This document shows, one piece after another, positions 55,654-64,000 of a DNA stretch of 64,000 nt. The position numbers and the translations under genes were made by a program. Source of the stretch: Thermoanaerobacter ethanolicus JW 200 (GTDB lineage: Bacteria > Bacillota > Thermoanaerobacteria > Thermoanaerobacterales > Thermoanaerobacteraceae); assembly GCF_003722315.1 (NCBI RefSeq), contig NZ_CP033580.1, forward strand, positions 124,001 through 188,000, in the 5' to 3' direction. Position 1 is the first letter of the stretch. Each line of letters begins with the position of its first letter. The notes below the pieces were generated by a model. It was not told where the DNA came from and ran no database searches. It saw only the letters and a program-made list of their open reading frames with translations.

Positions 55654-56016
55654 GTAAGGCTCGTAATGGTCTTCGCTTCAGCCAGTACAAATCTCTTTAT
55701 ACCTCACTTAAAAGGCAAGGTATTGCAAAACCCATACTGACCTATGCTCGACTATTATAGATACCTTAGAAACCTTATGCACTTTGCATAAGACCTCCAG
55801 TCTAAGTACATGACGTACTTCGACCTGCGGCACCTATAATAGTCTTAGCTCGACTATAATACATCCTTTTTAGCCTTAAAATTAAGGCTCTACATGGACA
55901 TATTATAATCTGCCCGCCGACTAGCATCCGACCTTTTGATCGAATACCAATCTTTGGCCGACCATCACAGAACTTGCGTCCTGTGATGATCTTGGCTCAA
56001 CCATTACGAACCTTAC
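55654..56016. other. Block of nested inverted repeats, possible structured RNA
   Basis: A closing stem, 55654-55671 with 55999-56016 (16 of 18 pairs), encloses the hairpins 55750-55760/55834-55844 (11 of 11), 55852-55866/55896-55910 (12 of 15, with inner AGCCTTAA/TTAAGGCT at 55872-55889) and 55960-55970/55981-55991 (10 of 11). Small stems CTTATGC/GCATAAG and AAGTAC/GTACTT lie inside the first. Arms are bordered by related words such as GCTCGAC and GTCTTAGCTC. It has no convincing ORF and is richer in G+C than its surroundings. Type and strand unknown. Confidence 0.5.
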
Positions 56017-56149
56017 ACTATTATATTGCCCTTTTTGTCTTTTTATATTCATTTGTTTTTAAAAAAATTTAAAAAGAAATGAGATACCCACTTTTTTGGT
56101 TTAAGCTAAAGCTCTTAGTGAAAACAAAGGAACTCTACTTCATTTTAAT

Positions 56150-56794
56150 TTATACAGAATATTGATAATTTAAAGCAATTACTTTTGGTTCACTTTCTAG
56201 ATCTTTCTTAGTAATACCCATTTCTGTGGATAAAATCTTTTTGCCACCTGTCATATCCAAAAAGTTATCTACAGTATCAATAGGGAAATTAATAAACTCC
56301 GTTTTATAGTGCATTGGTATAGTTATTTTAGGCTTTAACTGGTTCATCACTTCTACCGCTTGTTTTGCATCAATTGTATAATAGCCTCCAACAGGAATTA
56401 GTAGAACATCAACTGGTCCTATTTCTTCAACTTGCTTTTCTGTTAAAACATGTCCCAAATCTCCCATGTGACAGACTCTGATTCCATCAATATCAAAAAC
56501 AAAAACTATATTTTTACCTCTTTTTGCACCATGCTCGTCATCGTGAAATGTATTTACACCTTTTATGTTGATACCTTTTATATTATGTTCTCCTACTGTG
56601 TCAACAATATCAAAGTTTCCCTTTACTGCCTTAAAATAATTGTGGTCAAAATGGGAATGAGAAGATGTCACAATGTCTGCCTTCACATTTGGCATAGGGT
56701 ACCCAACTGATTCATCAAAAGGGTCTGTGACAATGACCGTACCCTTCTCAGATGTCAACTTAAAGCAGGCATGTCCCAACCATTTTATATTCAT
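56150..56794 (-). CDS. MBL-fold metal-dependent hydrolase, UPF0173 family
   Basis: A 214-residue metallo-beta-lactamase-fold protein: N-terminal WLGHACFKL, metal site HSHFDHN (about residues 45-51), MGDLGH and the late His in IPMHYKT. Members are annotated UPF0173 or YtkL-like; their natural substrate is not established. TTAGGAGGTG precedes the ATG. It lies downstream of argS but has a terminator between. Confidence 0.88.
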   Translation of the reverse strand: MNIKWLGHACFKLTSEKGTVIVTDPFDESVGYPMPNVKADIVTSSHSHFDHNYFKAVKGNFDIVDTVGEHNIKGINIKGVNTFHDDEHGAKRGKNIVFVFDIDGIRVCHMGDLGHVLTEKQVEEIGPVDVLLIPVGGYYTIDAKQAVEVMNQLKPKITIPMHYKTEFINFPIDTVDNFLDMTGGKKILSTEMGITKKDLESEPKVIALNYQYSV

Positions 56795-56830
56795 AAATTA
56801 ACACCTCCTAACCATATTATACCACAAAAT

Positions 56831-56852
56831 AAAGGCGGAAAAACCGCCTTTT
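56831..56852 (-). terminator. Terminator after argS
   Basis: AAAGGCGG/CCGCCTTT with a 5-base loop, read on the minus strand with T residues at the 3' side, next to the argS stop codon. Confidence 0.75.
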
Positions 56853-58539
56853 ACATTCTCTCTGGTGCTGTTATTTTCAATATATCTAAAGCGTTCTTTA
56901 TAACAGTCTTTACTGCTAATATGAGCACAAACCTTGCTTTCATCAAATCCTCTTCTACGCCTTTTACTCTATGACTGTTATAAAAAGAATGGAAAAGCGA
57001 TGCTACATCAAGTACGTACCTCGTAATTCTGTGGGGTGCCAATGTCTTTGCAGCAATAGTAATTTCTTCAGGGAAATATGCCAATTTTTTAATTAATTCT
57101 TTTTCCTCTTCTTCTTTTAAAAGGCTTAAATCTACTTCATCTATATTATCTATCTTTACACCCTCTTCTTCTAACTGCCTTATTATGGAGCAAATCCTCG
57201 CATGGGCATACTGCACATAAAATACTGGATTTTCATTCGATTGCTCTTTAGCCAAGTCAAGGTCAAAATCAATGGGACTGTCTGCAGACCTTAAGTTGAA
57301 AAAGAATCTTGCTGCATCTTTTCCTACTTCATCTATCAGATCTCGTAGTGTCACCATTCTGCCTGTCCTTTTGGACATTTTAACAACTTGACCGCCTTCT
57401 ATGAGTTTCACAAGCTGCATTAAAACAACGTCAAGCCTGTCAGGGTCTATGCCAAGTGCCTGCATCGCTCCTTTCATAGGAGCAACATGGCCATGGTGAT
57501 CCGCACCCCAAACATTTATAACCCAATCAAATCCGCGAGTTATAAATTTATTTTTGTGATAGGCTATGTCAGAAGCCAAATAGGTAGGAAATCCATTAGA
57601 CCTAACTAATACATCGTCTTTTTCTGCGCCAAATAATGTCATTTTAAACCACAAAGCCCCGTCTTTTTCGTAAGTATACCCTTTTTGCTTAAGCTCTTCA
57701 ATTACTTTATACACTTCTCCGCTGTCATAAAGAGATTGCTCAGAAAACCACACGTCATATTCTATACCGTAAAGAGCTAAATCCTCTTTTATTTTTTCTA
57801 AATTCTTCTTAAGTCCATATTCTATGAGTGCCTTTCTTCTCTCTTCTGATGGCACATCTTTATATTTATCTCCATATATTTCTAAAAACTCTCTCGCTCT
57901 ATCTATTATGTCCTCTCCGTGGTAGCCCCCTTCAGGCACTTCAGCCGGTATACCCAATAATTGCAGGTATCTTGCCTCAAGTGAATATCCAAACTTCTCT
58001 ATCTGATTTCCAGCGTCGTTTATATAAAATTCCCTTGTAACATCGTATCCTGCATAGTCAAGTACTGACGCCAAGGCATCTCCCAAAGCACCGCCTCTTG
58101 CATTTCCCATATGCATAGGACCCGTCGGATTTGCCGATACAAATTCCACTTGTACTTTCTTGCCATTCCCAATGTTTACTCGTCCATAATCTTTCCCTCG
58201 TTCATAAACGAGCTTTAAAGTTTCTTCCAAAAATTTATCCTTCAAAAAGAAATTGATAAAGCCAGGTCCTGCGATTTCAATCCTTTCTATAAAAGTATTT
58301 GAAGGGTCCATTTTTGAAACAATGATTTCCGCAATTTTCTTAGGGGGCATTTTAGCCTGCTTTGCCATTACCATTGCTGTGTTTATTGCAAGGTCACCAT
58401 GTTGTTTTTCTTTTGGCTCCTCTATTTCTATCTCTGGAATAACCTCTATATTCATCAAACCTTCTTTTACAGAATTCTCTATAGCGGTAGTCACCATGTC
58501 TTTTATTTCATCTTTTACTTTTTGTATAATGTTTTCCAA
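56851..58539 (-). CDS. argS: Arginyl-tRNA synthetase
   Basis: Class I synthetase of 562 residues. N-terminal Arg_tRNA_synt_N domain, then the HIGH-like motif as SANPTGPMHMGNARGG (about residue 125-140) and the KMSKS equivalent KMSKRTG, with the anticodon-binding helical domain at the C-terminus (ITRYVLDVASLFHSFYNSHRV). Preceded closely by the DUF1934 gene, an association also seen as ywiB-argS in B. subtilis. Confidence 0.95.
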   Translation of the reverse strand: MENIIQKVKDEIKDMVTTAIENSVKEGLMNIEVIPEIEIEEPKEKQHGDLAINTAMVMAKQAKMPPKKIAEIIVSKMDPSNTFIERIEIAGPGFINFFLKDKFLEETLKLVYERGKDYGRVNIGNGKKVQVEFVSANPTGPMHMGNARGGALGDALASVLDYAGYDVTREFYINDAGNQIEKFGYSLEARYLQLLGIPAEVPEGGYHGEDIIDRAREFLEIYGDKYKDVPSEERRKALIEYGLKKNLEKIKEDLALYGIEYDVWFSEQSLYDSGEVYKVIEELKQKGYTYEKDGALWFKMTLFGAEKDDVLVRSNGFPTYLASDIAYHKNKFITRGFDWVINVWGADHHGHVAPMKGAMQALGIDPDRLDVVLMQLVKLIEGGQVVKMSKRTGRMVTLRDLIDEVGKDAARFFFNLRSADSPIDFDLDLAKEQSNENPVFYVQYAHARICSIIRQLEEEGVKIDNIDEVDLSLLKEEEEKELIKKLAYFPEEITIAAKTLAPHRITRYVLDVASLFHSFYNSHRVKGVEEDLMKARFVLILAVKTVIKNALDILKITAPERM

Positions 58540-58540
58540 A

Positions 58541-58963
58541 TCAGTTTACCTCCCACACTTTTAAGTATAGTTCATTATTGCTCACAGTCTTGTTATTAAG
58601 GTCAAGAGCATATTTTATAGTAATCTCACCGCCAGCTTCCGACATAGCCACTTTTACATCTGTTGGCAGTATTCCTAAAGGAATTTTCCCATAAGGAGTA
58701 TCATAGTCCGATTCGTATCTTTTGTTTTTCTCAAAAACCATTTTCGATTTGTTAGTGCCAAACCGCAATAATGTGACTTTGTCTTCTGTAATTTTTAAAG
58801 TAGTAGTAGTTCCATCCATTCCTGATAGTTCACTTTCTTCATATACTACATAAAAGATATTGCCTTTAATATAGAAACTACCCTCTGTAATAAGTTCTAT
58901 TGTATCAGATTCATTTTGATCGTTTTTTTGAGTACCTTTTACAGATATAATCGCTTTTTTCAA
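58541..58963 (-). CDS. DUF1934 beta-barrel protein (YwiB-like)
   Basis: A 140-residue lipocalin-like beta-barrel protein of the DUF1934 family: short strands such as TIELITEGSFYIKGNIFYVVYEE (about 22-44), GTTTTLKITEDKVTLLRFG and GGEITIKYALDLNN. Its stop lies one base before the argS start, as for ywiB-argS in B. subtilis. Its function is not established. Confidence 0.82.
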   Translation of the reverse strand: MKKAIISVKGTQKNDQNESDTIELITEGSFYIKGNIFYVVYEESELSGMDGTTTTLKITEDKVTLLRFGTNKSKMVFEKNKRYESDYDTPYGKIPLGILPTDVKVAMSEAGGEITIKYALDLNNKTVSNNELYLKVWEVN

Positions 58964-58990
58964 TTACCTCTCCCCTTCTTCCCTTATTTC

Positions 58991-60070
58991 TCACCATTCC
59001 CTACATTTTTCATTATAGCTCTCTATCGCTAAGTTTATAAGTTCGTCCAATAATATTGAATACGGCTTTCCACTTACTTCCCACAGTTTAGGATACATGC
59101 TTATTTTCGTAAACCCAGGAATGGTATTAACTTCATTTAGATAAAGGGTACCTGTGTTTCTATCCATCAAAAAGTCTACTCGCGCCATACCTCTCAAATC
59201 CAACGCCTTATATGCTTTTATAGCCAATTGTCTTACCTCTTCCATTTTTTCATCTGGAAGTGGTGCAGGTATTAAGAGAAGAGATTTACCCCCATCAAAA
59301 TATTTAGCATTATAATCATAGAATTCATTAGAAGGAACAATTTCTCCTGCAATAGAGGCTTGCGGATTTTCGTTACCTAGCACGGAACATTCAATTTCCC
59401 TAGCATCTATTCCTCTTTCTATCAACAATTTTCTATCATATTTTGCAGCTAATTTCAAGGCCCCAGGAAGTTCTTCCTCATTGTGGACTTTGGTAATACC
59501 AACACTAGAACCTAAATTAGCAGGTTTTACAAAGCACGGATATCCCAAGTGTTCAACTTTTTTCTTTATAGCTTCTAAGTCTTCAATCTCTTTTCTATAT
59601 ACTACTACAAAATCAGGTGTAGGTAGCCCCGCTTCCTTAAAAATCCTTTTTGTAAAAACTTTATCCATGCATAAAGCAGAAGAAAGCACATTAGCTCCTA
59701 CATAAGGTATATCTAATAATTCTAAAAGCCCTTGTATAGTCCCATCTTCTCCATTAGGTCCATGCAAAACAGGAAATACCACGTCTATAGGATAAAAACC
59801 ATTTTTTCCGTCTTCGAAAGTTATTATTCCTCTATACTTCGTAGAAGCTCCCATAGTTGCAGGAATTCCTTCTTTTTCCCATTCTCCGGTTTCTATTTTT
59901 TCTACATCTCCTCTATATAAATACCATTCTCCTTTTTTTGCAATACCTATCATGTAAATCTCGTATTTATCTTTATCAAGGTTGTTTATTATAGACTTTG
60001 CAGACATTAAAGAGACTTCATGTTCTCCCGATTGTCCACCAAATAAAACAGCTATTTTCTTCTTCGCCAT
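58991..60070 (-). CDS. ddl: D-alanine--D-alanine ligase
   Basis: ATP-grasp ligase of about 359 residues joining two D-Ala for peptidoglycan. Signatures: AVLFGGQSGEHEVSLMSA at the N-terminus, HGPNGEDGTIQGLLELLDIPYVG, ATP-binding VKPANLGSSVGITKV and the metal site LYLNEVNTIPGFT. The ATG at 60070 has GGAG nine bases upstream; the frame is open five codons further to a GTG. VanA/B-type changes are not obvious: the subsite Ser of LGSSVG is present. Confidence 0.93.
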   Translation of the reverse strand: MAKKKIAVLFGGQSGEHEVSLMSAKSIINNLDKDKYEIYMIGIAKKGEWYLYRGDVEKIETGEWEKEGIPATMGASTKYRGIITFEDGKNGFYPIDVVFPVLHGPNGEDGTIQGLLELLDIPYVGANVLSSALCMDKVFTKRIFKEAGLPTPDFVVVYRKEIEDLEAIKKKVEHLGYPCFVKPANLGSSVGITKVHNEEELPGALKLAAKYDRKLLIERGIDAREIECSVLGNENPQASIAGEIVPSNEFYDYNAKYFDGGKSLLLIPAPLPDEKMEEVRQLAIKAYKALDLRGMARVDFLMDRNTGTLYLNEVNTIPGFTKISMYPKLWEVSGKPYSILLDELINLAIESYNEKCREW

Positions 60071-60160
60071 TCTCTCACACTCCACTAATTTTTCTTACAT
60101 TATCTTTATTCTACTCTTTTAAGAATATGTATTCAAGAAAAATTTTATTTTATAAATTTA

Positions 60161-60195
60161 AAGCCGGGAAAGAAGAAGTTTTTCTTCCCCGGCTT
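60161..60195 (-). terminator. Terminator after the SASP gene
   Basis: AAGCCGGG (60161-60168)/CCCGGCTT (60188-60195) extended by AAGAA/TTCTT, 10 bases past the SASP stop on the minus strand. Confidence 0.7.
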
Positions 60196-60204
60196 GGTGG
60201 GCAT

Positions 60205-60402
60205 TTAGAAGGTGGTATTTCCGTTGTTATAATTTTCTACAAGCATTTTTTCTGCTTTTTCGATTGCAAGTTTTACAAGATTACCGCAATTTCTAGAAGA
60301 AACACTTCCCCAACCTTCCTTCATTACTGTGTCGTAAACGCCGAGTTCTTTAGCCAACTCATATTTAAGTTGGTCAGACATTAAGCCTCTGCGTCTACCC
60401 AT
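60205..60402 (-). CDS. Small acid-soluble spore protein, alpha/beta type
   Basis: A 65-residue SASP that coats spore DNA. Conserved parts are [12 protein letters not shown], containing the site cut by the germination protease, and [15 protein letters not shown], the clostridial version of the second motif. GAAGGAGGGG precedes the ATG. Expected to be made in the forespore under SigG, although I cannot define that promoter. Confidence 0.9.
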   Translation of the reverse strand: MGRRRGLMSDQLKYELAKELGVYDTVMKEGWGSVSSRNCGNLVKLAIEKAEKMLVENYNNGNTTF

Positions 60403-60468
60403 TTTTATCCCCTCCTTCTTTTGCCCTACACTTATTTTGCGCCTTTAAAAGCACTTTTATGTTATGGA

Positions 60469-61803
60469 CTACATGGTCAAATCTCCATGTTCTGTTTTTA
60501 TAACCTTTAAAATTTTTTCTTCATTTCCATTTAATGCATTTATATACACGTAAAATGTATCACCTTTGTATGTTCCTTTAAATTCGTAAGCCAATACTTC
60601 TTTTCCGCCCTCCAAAGGAATGAGTGTTAATTTTGTTCCTTCTATTTTTAAGTTTTTATTTACTTTTTGCTCCGCTTCTTTTTCCGTAAGTTTTGGCTTT
60701 TCTAATTTTCTCTCCGTATGATTCATGTAGTAAGCTGTAGCGTCAAATCCGATTATGTCACCATTGTCAAGTACCACTTTCACTTTGACAATGTCTGGAT
60801 ACAAATATACCTCATCTTGTACAGGAACAAAATTAAACTGTACACTACCATCCGCCTTCATAGAATAAGTACTTTCCACGTTTTTGAAACCGTGTTTTTC
60901 TAAAAATTTTTTAGCATACTGCAAAGCTTGTGATTGAGAAATATTTATTTTATTCACACTTCTCTGGTCCATCATCCATACAACATATCCACCTTTTTGA
61001 CTGACATTTATATAAACAGGCAATTTACCTGGAGATTTTAATTCTATCCCATAAGCTTTTATTTTTCCATTGTTAGGACTATACTTGTTTTGTGATTCTA
61101 CAGGCTTTCCATAAAAATCTTTTGCTATTTGTAAAGCTCTATCGTAAGAAACTTCTTTCCCAACTAAACCTTTAGGTGTAGTTTTTGCTAAACTTTCAGA
61201 AAAAGGGCCGTCATATATCAAAGTAGGGTAATTTGTCATAGTCTGATTGACACTACTCATTTTTACATTTAAAATTTTACTATCAATCTCACCCATTTTT
61301 TGTGTACCTTTTTGACGTAAGTTTCCAAGTTCATATCCACCTTGAATTTTTTTTCTTAAGTCTTGTAAGTTTTTACCTAAAAATACCGCATAATTCTGTA
61401 ATTTCGTAAGGGTTGCTAAATCTTGTTGTGATAATTTTTGCCCTGAAGCAACTTTTTTTGTAAGACTGTAAGCGTAATCGCCAATTTGTGTCAAAAACTT
61501 TGAAGTATTATCTATTTCAGGCTGCCCTATAGGAAGTTGATTTAAGTGCTCTTGCCCTGAAAAAGCTTCCCTCCATATTTCATCTAAAATAGGAATAGTG
61601 GTTTTATCTGAAGAAGCTACCATTAGTTTTCCCATAGAAGTTTCGATGTTCTCCACGTTAGACACCAATTGATAAAAAGACCTATCATATTGTGCTTGTA
61701 AATACCTGTGATAAGAAATTTTCTCAATATATTGTCTATATCCCCATGCTCCGAGGATTAATATTAAAATTAAAGCAAAAGCCGTCAAGCCTCGTTTTAA
61801 CAT
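60469..61803 (-). CDS. ypeB: Germination protein YpeB
   Basis: A 444-residue spore protein needed for stability and localisation of the cortex hydrolase SleB. It has an N-terminal transmembrane segment (GLTAFALILILILGAWGY), a helical N-terminal domain, and three C-terminal PepSY-like repeats (for example ALQIAKDFYGKP, ALQYAKKFLEKHGF and KEAEQKVNKNLKI). It follows sleB by nine bases, the standard bicistron. Confidence 0.93.
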   Translation of the reverse strand: MLKRGLTAFALILILILGAWGYRQYIEKISYHRYLQAQYDRSFYQLVSNVENIETSMGKLMVASSDKTTIPILDEIWREAFSGQEHLNQLPIGQPEIDNTSKFLTQIGDYAYSLTKKVASGQKLSQQDLATLTKLQNYAVFLGKNLQDLRKKIQGGYELGNLRQKGTQKMGEIDSKILNVKMSSVNQTMTNYPTLIYDGPFSESLAKTTPKGLVGKEVSYDRALQIAKDFYGKPVESQNKYSPNNGKIKAYGIELKSPGKLPVYINVSQKGGYVVWMMDQRSVNKINISQSQALQYAKKFLEKHGFKNVESTYSMKADGSVQFNFVPVQDEVYLYPDIVKVKVVLDNGDIIGFDATAYYMNHTERKLEKPKLTEKEAEQKVNKNLKIEGTKLTLIPLEGGKEVLAYEFKGTYKGDTFYVYINALNGNEEKILKVIKTEHGDLTM

Positions 61804-61812
61804 TTTTTCACC

Positions 61813-62523
61813 TCACCTTGCAAAGATATGGCTGCCTATTTGGGTTATAATTGGCCTGTTAAATATCCAATAACTTGTCACTCTCGCAGCGTTGTAATAA
61901 TACAAGGCACCACCAGTAGGGTCCCATCCAGCAATTGCATCTCTTGCCGCCCTTATGCTGTCATTTGTAGGAGGTAGCCACATTTGACCATCATCTACTG
62001 CAGAAAAAGCCCCAGGTTGAAATATAACACCTGCTATAGTTTTTGGAAACCTCGGGTCTCTTACTCTATTCATCACCACAGCTCCAACTGCAACTTTTCC
62101 AATATAAGGTTCCCCTCTCGCTTCTCCATTTATAAGCATTGCTAAAAGGTAAACATCGTCATTTGTGGTGACAGAGGAAGAAGCCTGATAAGCCGCTAAA
62201 TCTTGAGCAGTAGTTGTAAAACCTAAAGCTACTTTTGTATCGTCATCTACAATTCCAGTAACTCTGAGTCCATTATATGCTTGAAATTTCCGAACTGCCA
62301 GCCACGTTCTAACCCCAAAAAATCCATCTACAGCTCCCGTATAATATCCCCAGTCTTTAAGCCGTGCTTGCACTTTTGCAACATCACTACCTGTATTTCC
62401 CCAATAAAGGTTAGACATAGCTGTTTTGGTCAAATCATAAGCCGCATACTCAAAAACTGCTGTTATAAAAATAGCCAAAACTGTTATTATAATCTTTATG
62501 CGGAGAATAAAATCTATTTTCAT
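61813..62523 (-). CDS. sleB: Spore cortex-lytic enzyme SleB
   Basis: A 236-residue lytic transglycosylase that degrades spore cortex during germination. N-terminal signal/anchor (IIITVLAIFITAVFEYAA), a peptidoglycan-binding domain (GSDVAKVQARLKDWGYYTGAVDG, about 44-100) and the C-terminal hydrolase domain with catalytic Glu in LAMLINGEARGE and GAVVMNRVRDPRFP. AAGGAGG precedes the ATG. Cotranscribed with ypeB. Confidence 0.94.
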   Translation of the reverse strand: MKIDFILRIKIIITVLAIFITAVFEYAAYDLTKTAMSNLYWGNTGSDVAKVQARLKDWGYYTGAVDGFFGVRTWLAVRKFQAYNGLRVTGIVDDDTKVALGFTTTAQDLAAYQASSSVTTNDDVYLLAMLINGEARGEPYIGKVAVGAVVMNRVRDPRFPKTIAGVIFQPGAFSAVDDGQMWLPPTNDSIRAARDAIAGWDPTGGALYYYNAARVTSYWIFNRPIITQIGSHIFAR

Positions 62524-62615
62524 TTTGAACCTCCTTTTCTTTGGTGTTTGTAAATATTTTTTGTAGTAGTAAAAGTATTATACGCTGTTTTTAATTTAAA
62601 AAATTAAAGCGCCCT

Positions 62616-63251
62616 TTAAGGCGCCTTCCATGCCACTTTAAATTTATTGTAATATTCCTCTATAATTTCAACTATTTTAAATTTAACTTTAGGTTTTTCT
62701 TTCTCAATAAGTTTCATTTCATCTTGAGAAAGATATTTAGCCACTTCCTCTGCAGTTTGTGTATCTGTAAACCCGTGGGTAACATCAATAAAACAAAGGG
62801 GAGGAAATATTACACACCACCAATTTTTACCTTCTCCGTTTCCGATAACTACTTTAAGCGCATTATAATTCCCCGCAGGAAGAGTAATAGTTCCATAATA
62901 CCGTGTAGGAAAATCAAAGGTGCCATAGGCAACTTTCACATCATAATTCTTACCCTCTCTACGAATTACTTCCTCTGCAACCTTTTTAATCTCCTCAATA
63001 CTTTGCTTTATAATCCTTTCCGAATCTTTTACATCTTTTACTTTTTCAAATTTAGGCGTTAAATCAACAAGTATAGCATCTCTAACCTTAAGTTTTAATT
63101 CCTGGTCTTCTTCGGAATCGCTGTTGGCAATCACATGAAACCTTATTAATTTGCGGGATAGGTCTTCTCTTTGCAAATTAGAAGCTTTAGCTCCATAAAA
63201 ATTTGCTGCTATAATAATTGCTAATACCATCAATGCAATTAACCTTTTCAT
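62616..63251 (-). CDS. spoIIR: Stage II sporulation protein R
   Basis: A 211-residue secreted signal protein that the forespore uses to trigger SpoIIGA cleavage of pro-SigE in the mother cell. Signal sequence LIALMVLAIIIAANFYG, then the family core KLIRFHVIANSDSEEDQELK, TRYYGTITLPAGNYNALKVVIG and NWWCVIFPPLCF. I start it at ATG 63251, after GGAGG; the frame is open to a GTG six codons earlier. A SigF-type promoter lies 37 bases upstream. Confidence 0.93.
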   Translation of the reverse strand: MKRLIALMVLAIIIAANFYGAKASNLQREDLSRKLIRFHVIANSDSEEDQELKLKVRDAILVDLTPKFEKVKDVKDSERIIKQSIEEIKKVAEEVIRREGKNYDVKVAYGTFDFPTRYYGTITLPAGNYNALKVVIGNGEGKNWWCVIFPPLCFIDVTHGFTDTQTAEEVAKYLSQDEMKLIEKEKPKVKFKIVEIIEEYYNKFKVAWKAP

Positions 63252-63287
63252 AATTTTATCCTCCATCACAAATCTTTAGTTTAACTA

Positions 63288-63317
63288 AAGTATTACCAAA
63301 TATATTAAAAAATATAC
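63288..63317 (-). promoter_or_regulatory. SigF-type promoter of spoIIR
   Basis: On the minus strand GTATA (63317-63313), 15 bases, GGTAATACTT (63297-63288), matching the SigF consensus GYATA-N15-GGNNANANT. spoIIR is a known SigF target. Confidence 0.65.
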
Positions 63318-63321
63318 CCTT

Positions 63322-64000
63322 CTACCTGAAAAGCCCTATCCTTCGGACATGAGAAGTAACATCTACTTTTATCTCTACCTCCGGAAAAATTTTATCCCAA
63401 TCTTTCCCCACCTTTTCCCATAAACTTGGATGATATTTTTCAATATAATCTCCTATACCTAGCATGTCTACTTTTAATTCTTTTTGAAATCTATTTATAG
63501 CTTTTTGTGTCATCTTCTTTATTTCGTCACTAGTTTTTCTTTCTATGACGTTTAACAAGTCACCTTTCATCATTTCTCCGTGCTTTTCAAAAGTATATTC
63601 CGTTATATCTCCTTCCACCTCCAGTTTAACTCTATAAATAATTTTCCCATTTTCTTCTTTAACATCTCGCCTTCTAATAACATTTGAAATATTAAAAGGA
63701 ACCTTTATTTCTTCTCCATCTCCTGGCATATTTATAGAAATATCTCCTCCCTTCACAAGACCAGTCAGCCACATATATCCCATGTTTTCATCATCTTCCA
63801 TCCAACCTACTAATTTATAATTTTTAATAATAGCAGAACCTGCTATTTTAATTTCATCTTTTCCTGCAATTATTTTTGGGATTATCGCATTGCCGTTCGT
63901 CTCATGAAGAGACTTAGTAATTTTATTATAGTCAATTGTTGGAAATTTTGATGTCAAGTTGTAATGTTTGAATATATCTCTAATATAAGCTCCTGTATTT
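63322..64000 (-). CDS. Ger(x)C family germinant-receptor lipoprotein, partial (5' end outside window)
   Basis: The last 225 codons of a GerAC-type protein, the lipoprotein subunit of nutrient germinant receptors. The visible part is the C-terminal domain: IIKNYKLVGWMEDDENMGYMWLTG is the typical strand-turn (usually KLVGxLxxxExxGxxWL), and KAINRFQKELKVDMLGIGDYIEKYHPSLWEKV the typical helix. The frame is open to the right edge, so the true start lies beyond. Companion GerA/GerB genes would be expected further right. Confidence 0.88.
   Translation of the reverse strand, partial: NTGAYIRDIFKHYNLTSKFPTIDYNKITKSLHETNGNAIIPKIIAGKDEIKIAGSAIIKNYKLVGWMEDDENMGYMWLTGLVKGGDISINMPGDGEEIKVPFNISNVIRRRDVKEENGKIIYRVKLEVEGDITEYTFEKHGEMMKGDLLNVIERKTSDEIKKMTQKAINRFQKELKVDMLGIGDYIEKYHPSLWEKVGKDWDKIFPEVEIKVDVTSHVRRIGLFR

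Noticed and set aside
55507-55740. 77-codon plus-strand frame after the second insertion sequence
   Set aside because: It starts inside the IS end and translates both REP-like copies, so it is an accident of the repeats.
55654-56016. Integron attC sites or CRISPR leader
   Set aside because: The hairpin borders lack the attC core words and no integrase or regular repeat-spacer pattern is present.

Overview
The window is low-GC Firmicutes DNA and almost certainly comes from a spore-forming, ethanol-producing Thermoanaerobacter or close relative. The NADP-dependent secondary alcohol dehydrogenase AdhB is very close to the T. brockii/T. ethanolicus enzyme. It lies in the same 25 kb as nfnAB and a bifunctional adhE, and the right end carries sleB-ypeB, spoIIR, a small acid-soluble spore protein and a Ger(x)C gene. 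The AdhB sequence differs at scattered residues from the T. brockii enzyme as I remember it, so I do not name a species.

Layout: 1-5140 (minus) is an arginine operon argC-argJ-argB-argD-carA (carA runs off the left edge) with ArgR-type boxes upstream. 5367-9020 (plus) holds adhB behind a strong promoter with a 21-bp palindrome, then nfnAB behind Rex-like sites. 9271-10181 is a polX paralogue that has lost its PHP domain; the intact polX is at 26904-28616. 10345-13565 is a SigY-like operon (ECF sigma, zinc-finger anti-sigma, zinc ribbon, PLDc_N peptide, ABC ATPase, permease). 14432-15586 is hicA-hicB followed by a SecB-like gene, a candidate toxin-antitoxin-chaperone system. 16906-20170 is mgtA with a leader of about 530 nt containing an M-box riboswitch, a terminator, a small ORF overlapping a second attenuator, and a hairpin over the mgtA ribosome site. 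20189-26841 has a PAP2 phosphatase, thiT under a TPP riboswitch, and a MarR-controlled heterodimeric ABC exporter. 28634-30008 has a HepT-MntA pair and ogt.

30122-32935 is adhE with a textbook promoter and Rex operator, but its reading frame is broken by an apparent 2-base deletion after codon 282. 32957-45813 holds an NlpC/P60 protein, an Fe-S aldo-keto reductase, a YtrA-type regulator with its ABC transporter, a TIM-barrel protein, an oppABCDF operon and an MFS transporter. 46102-50359 holds a REP-associated transposase (RAYT) and a three-gene ABC exporter. A 29-bp palindromic repeat family (core GGAACCGTCCC) occurs at seven loci across the window and brackets the RAYT gene. 52014-55518 is a tandem pair of nearly identical 1745-bp insertion sequences. 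55654-56016 is a block of nested inverted repeats that looks like a structured RNA or cruciform. 56150-64000 contains an MBL hydrolase, argS, a DUF1934 protein, ddl and the sporulation/germination genes.

The central metabolic theme is redox disposal: AdhB and AdhE consume NADPH and NADH to make alcohols, NfnAB links NADH, ferredoxin and NADPH, and Rex-like sites sit at adhE and nfnAB. The other theme is genome wear: a frameshifted adhE, a truncated polX, several gene remnants, RAYT debris and a duplicated insertion sequence.
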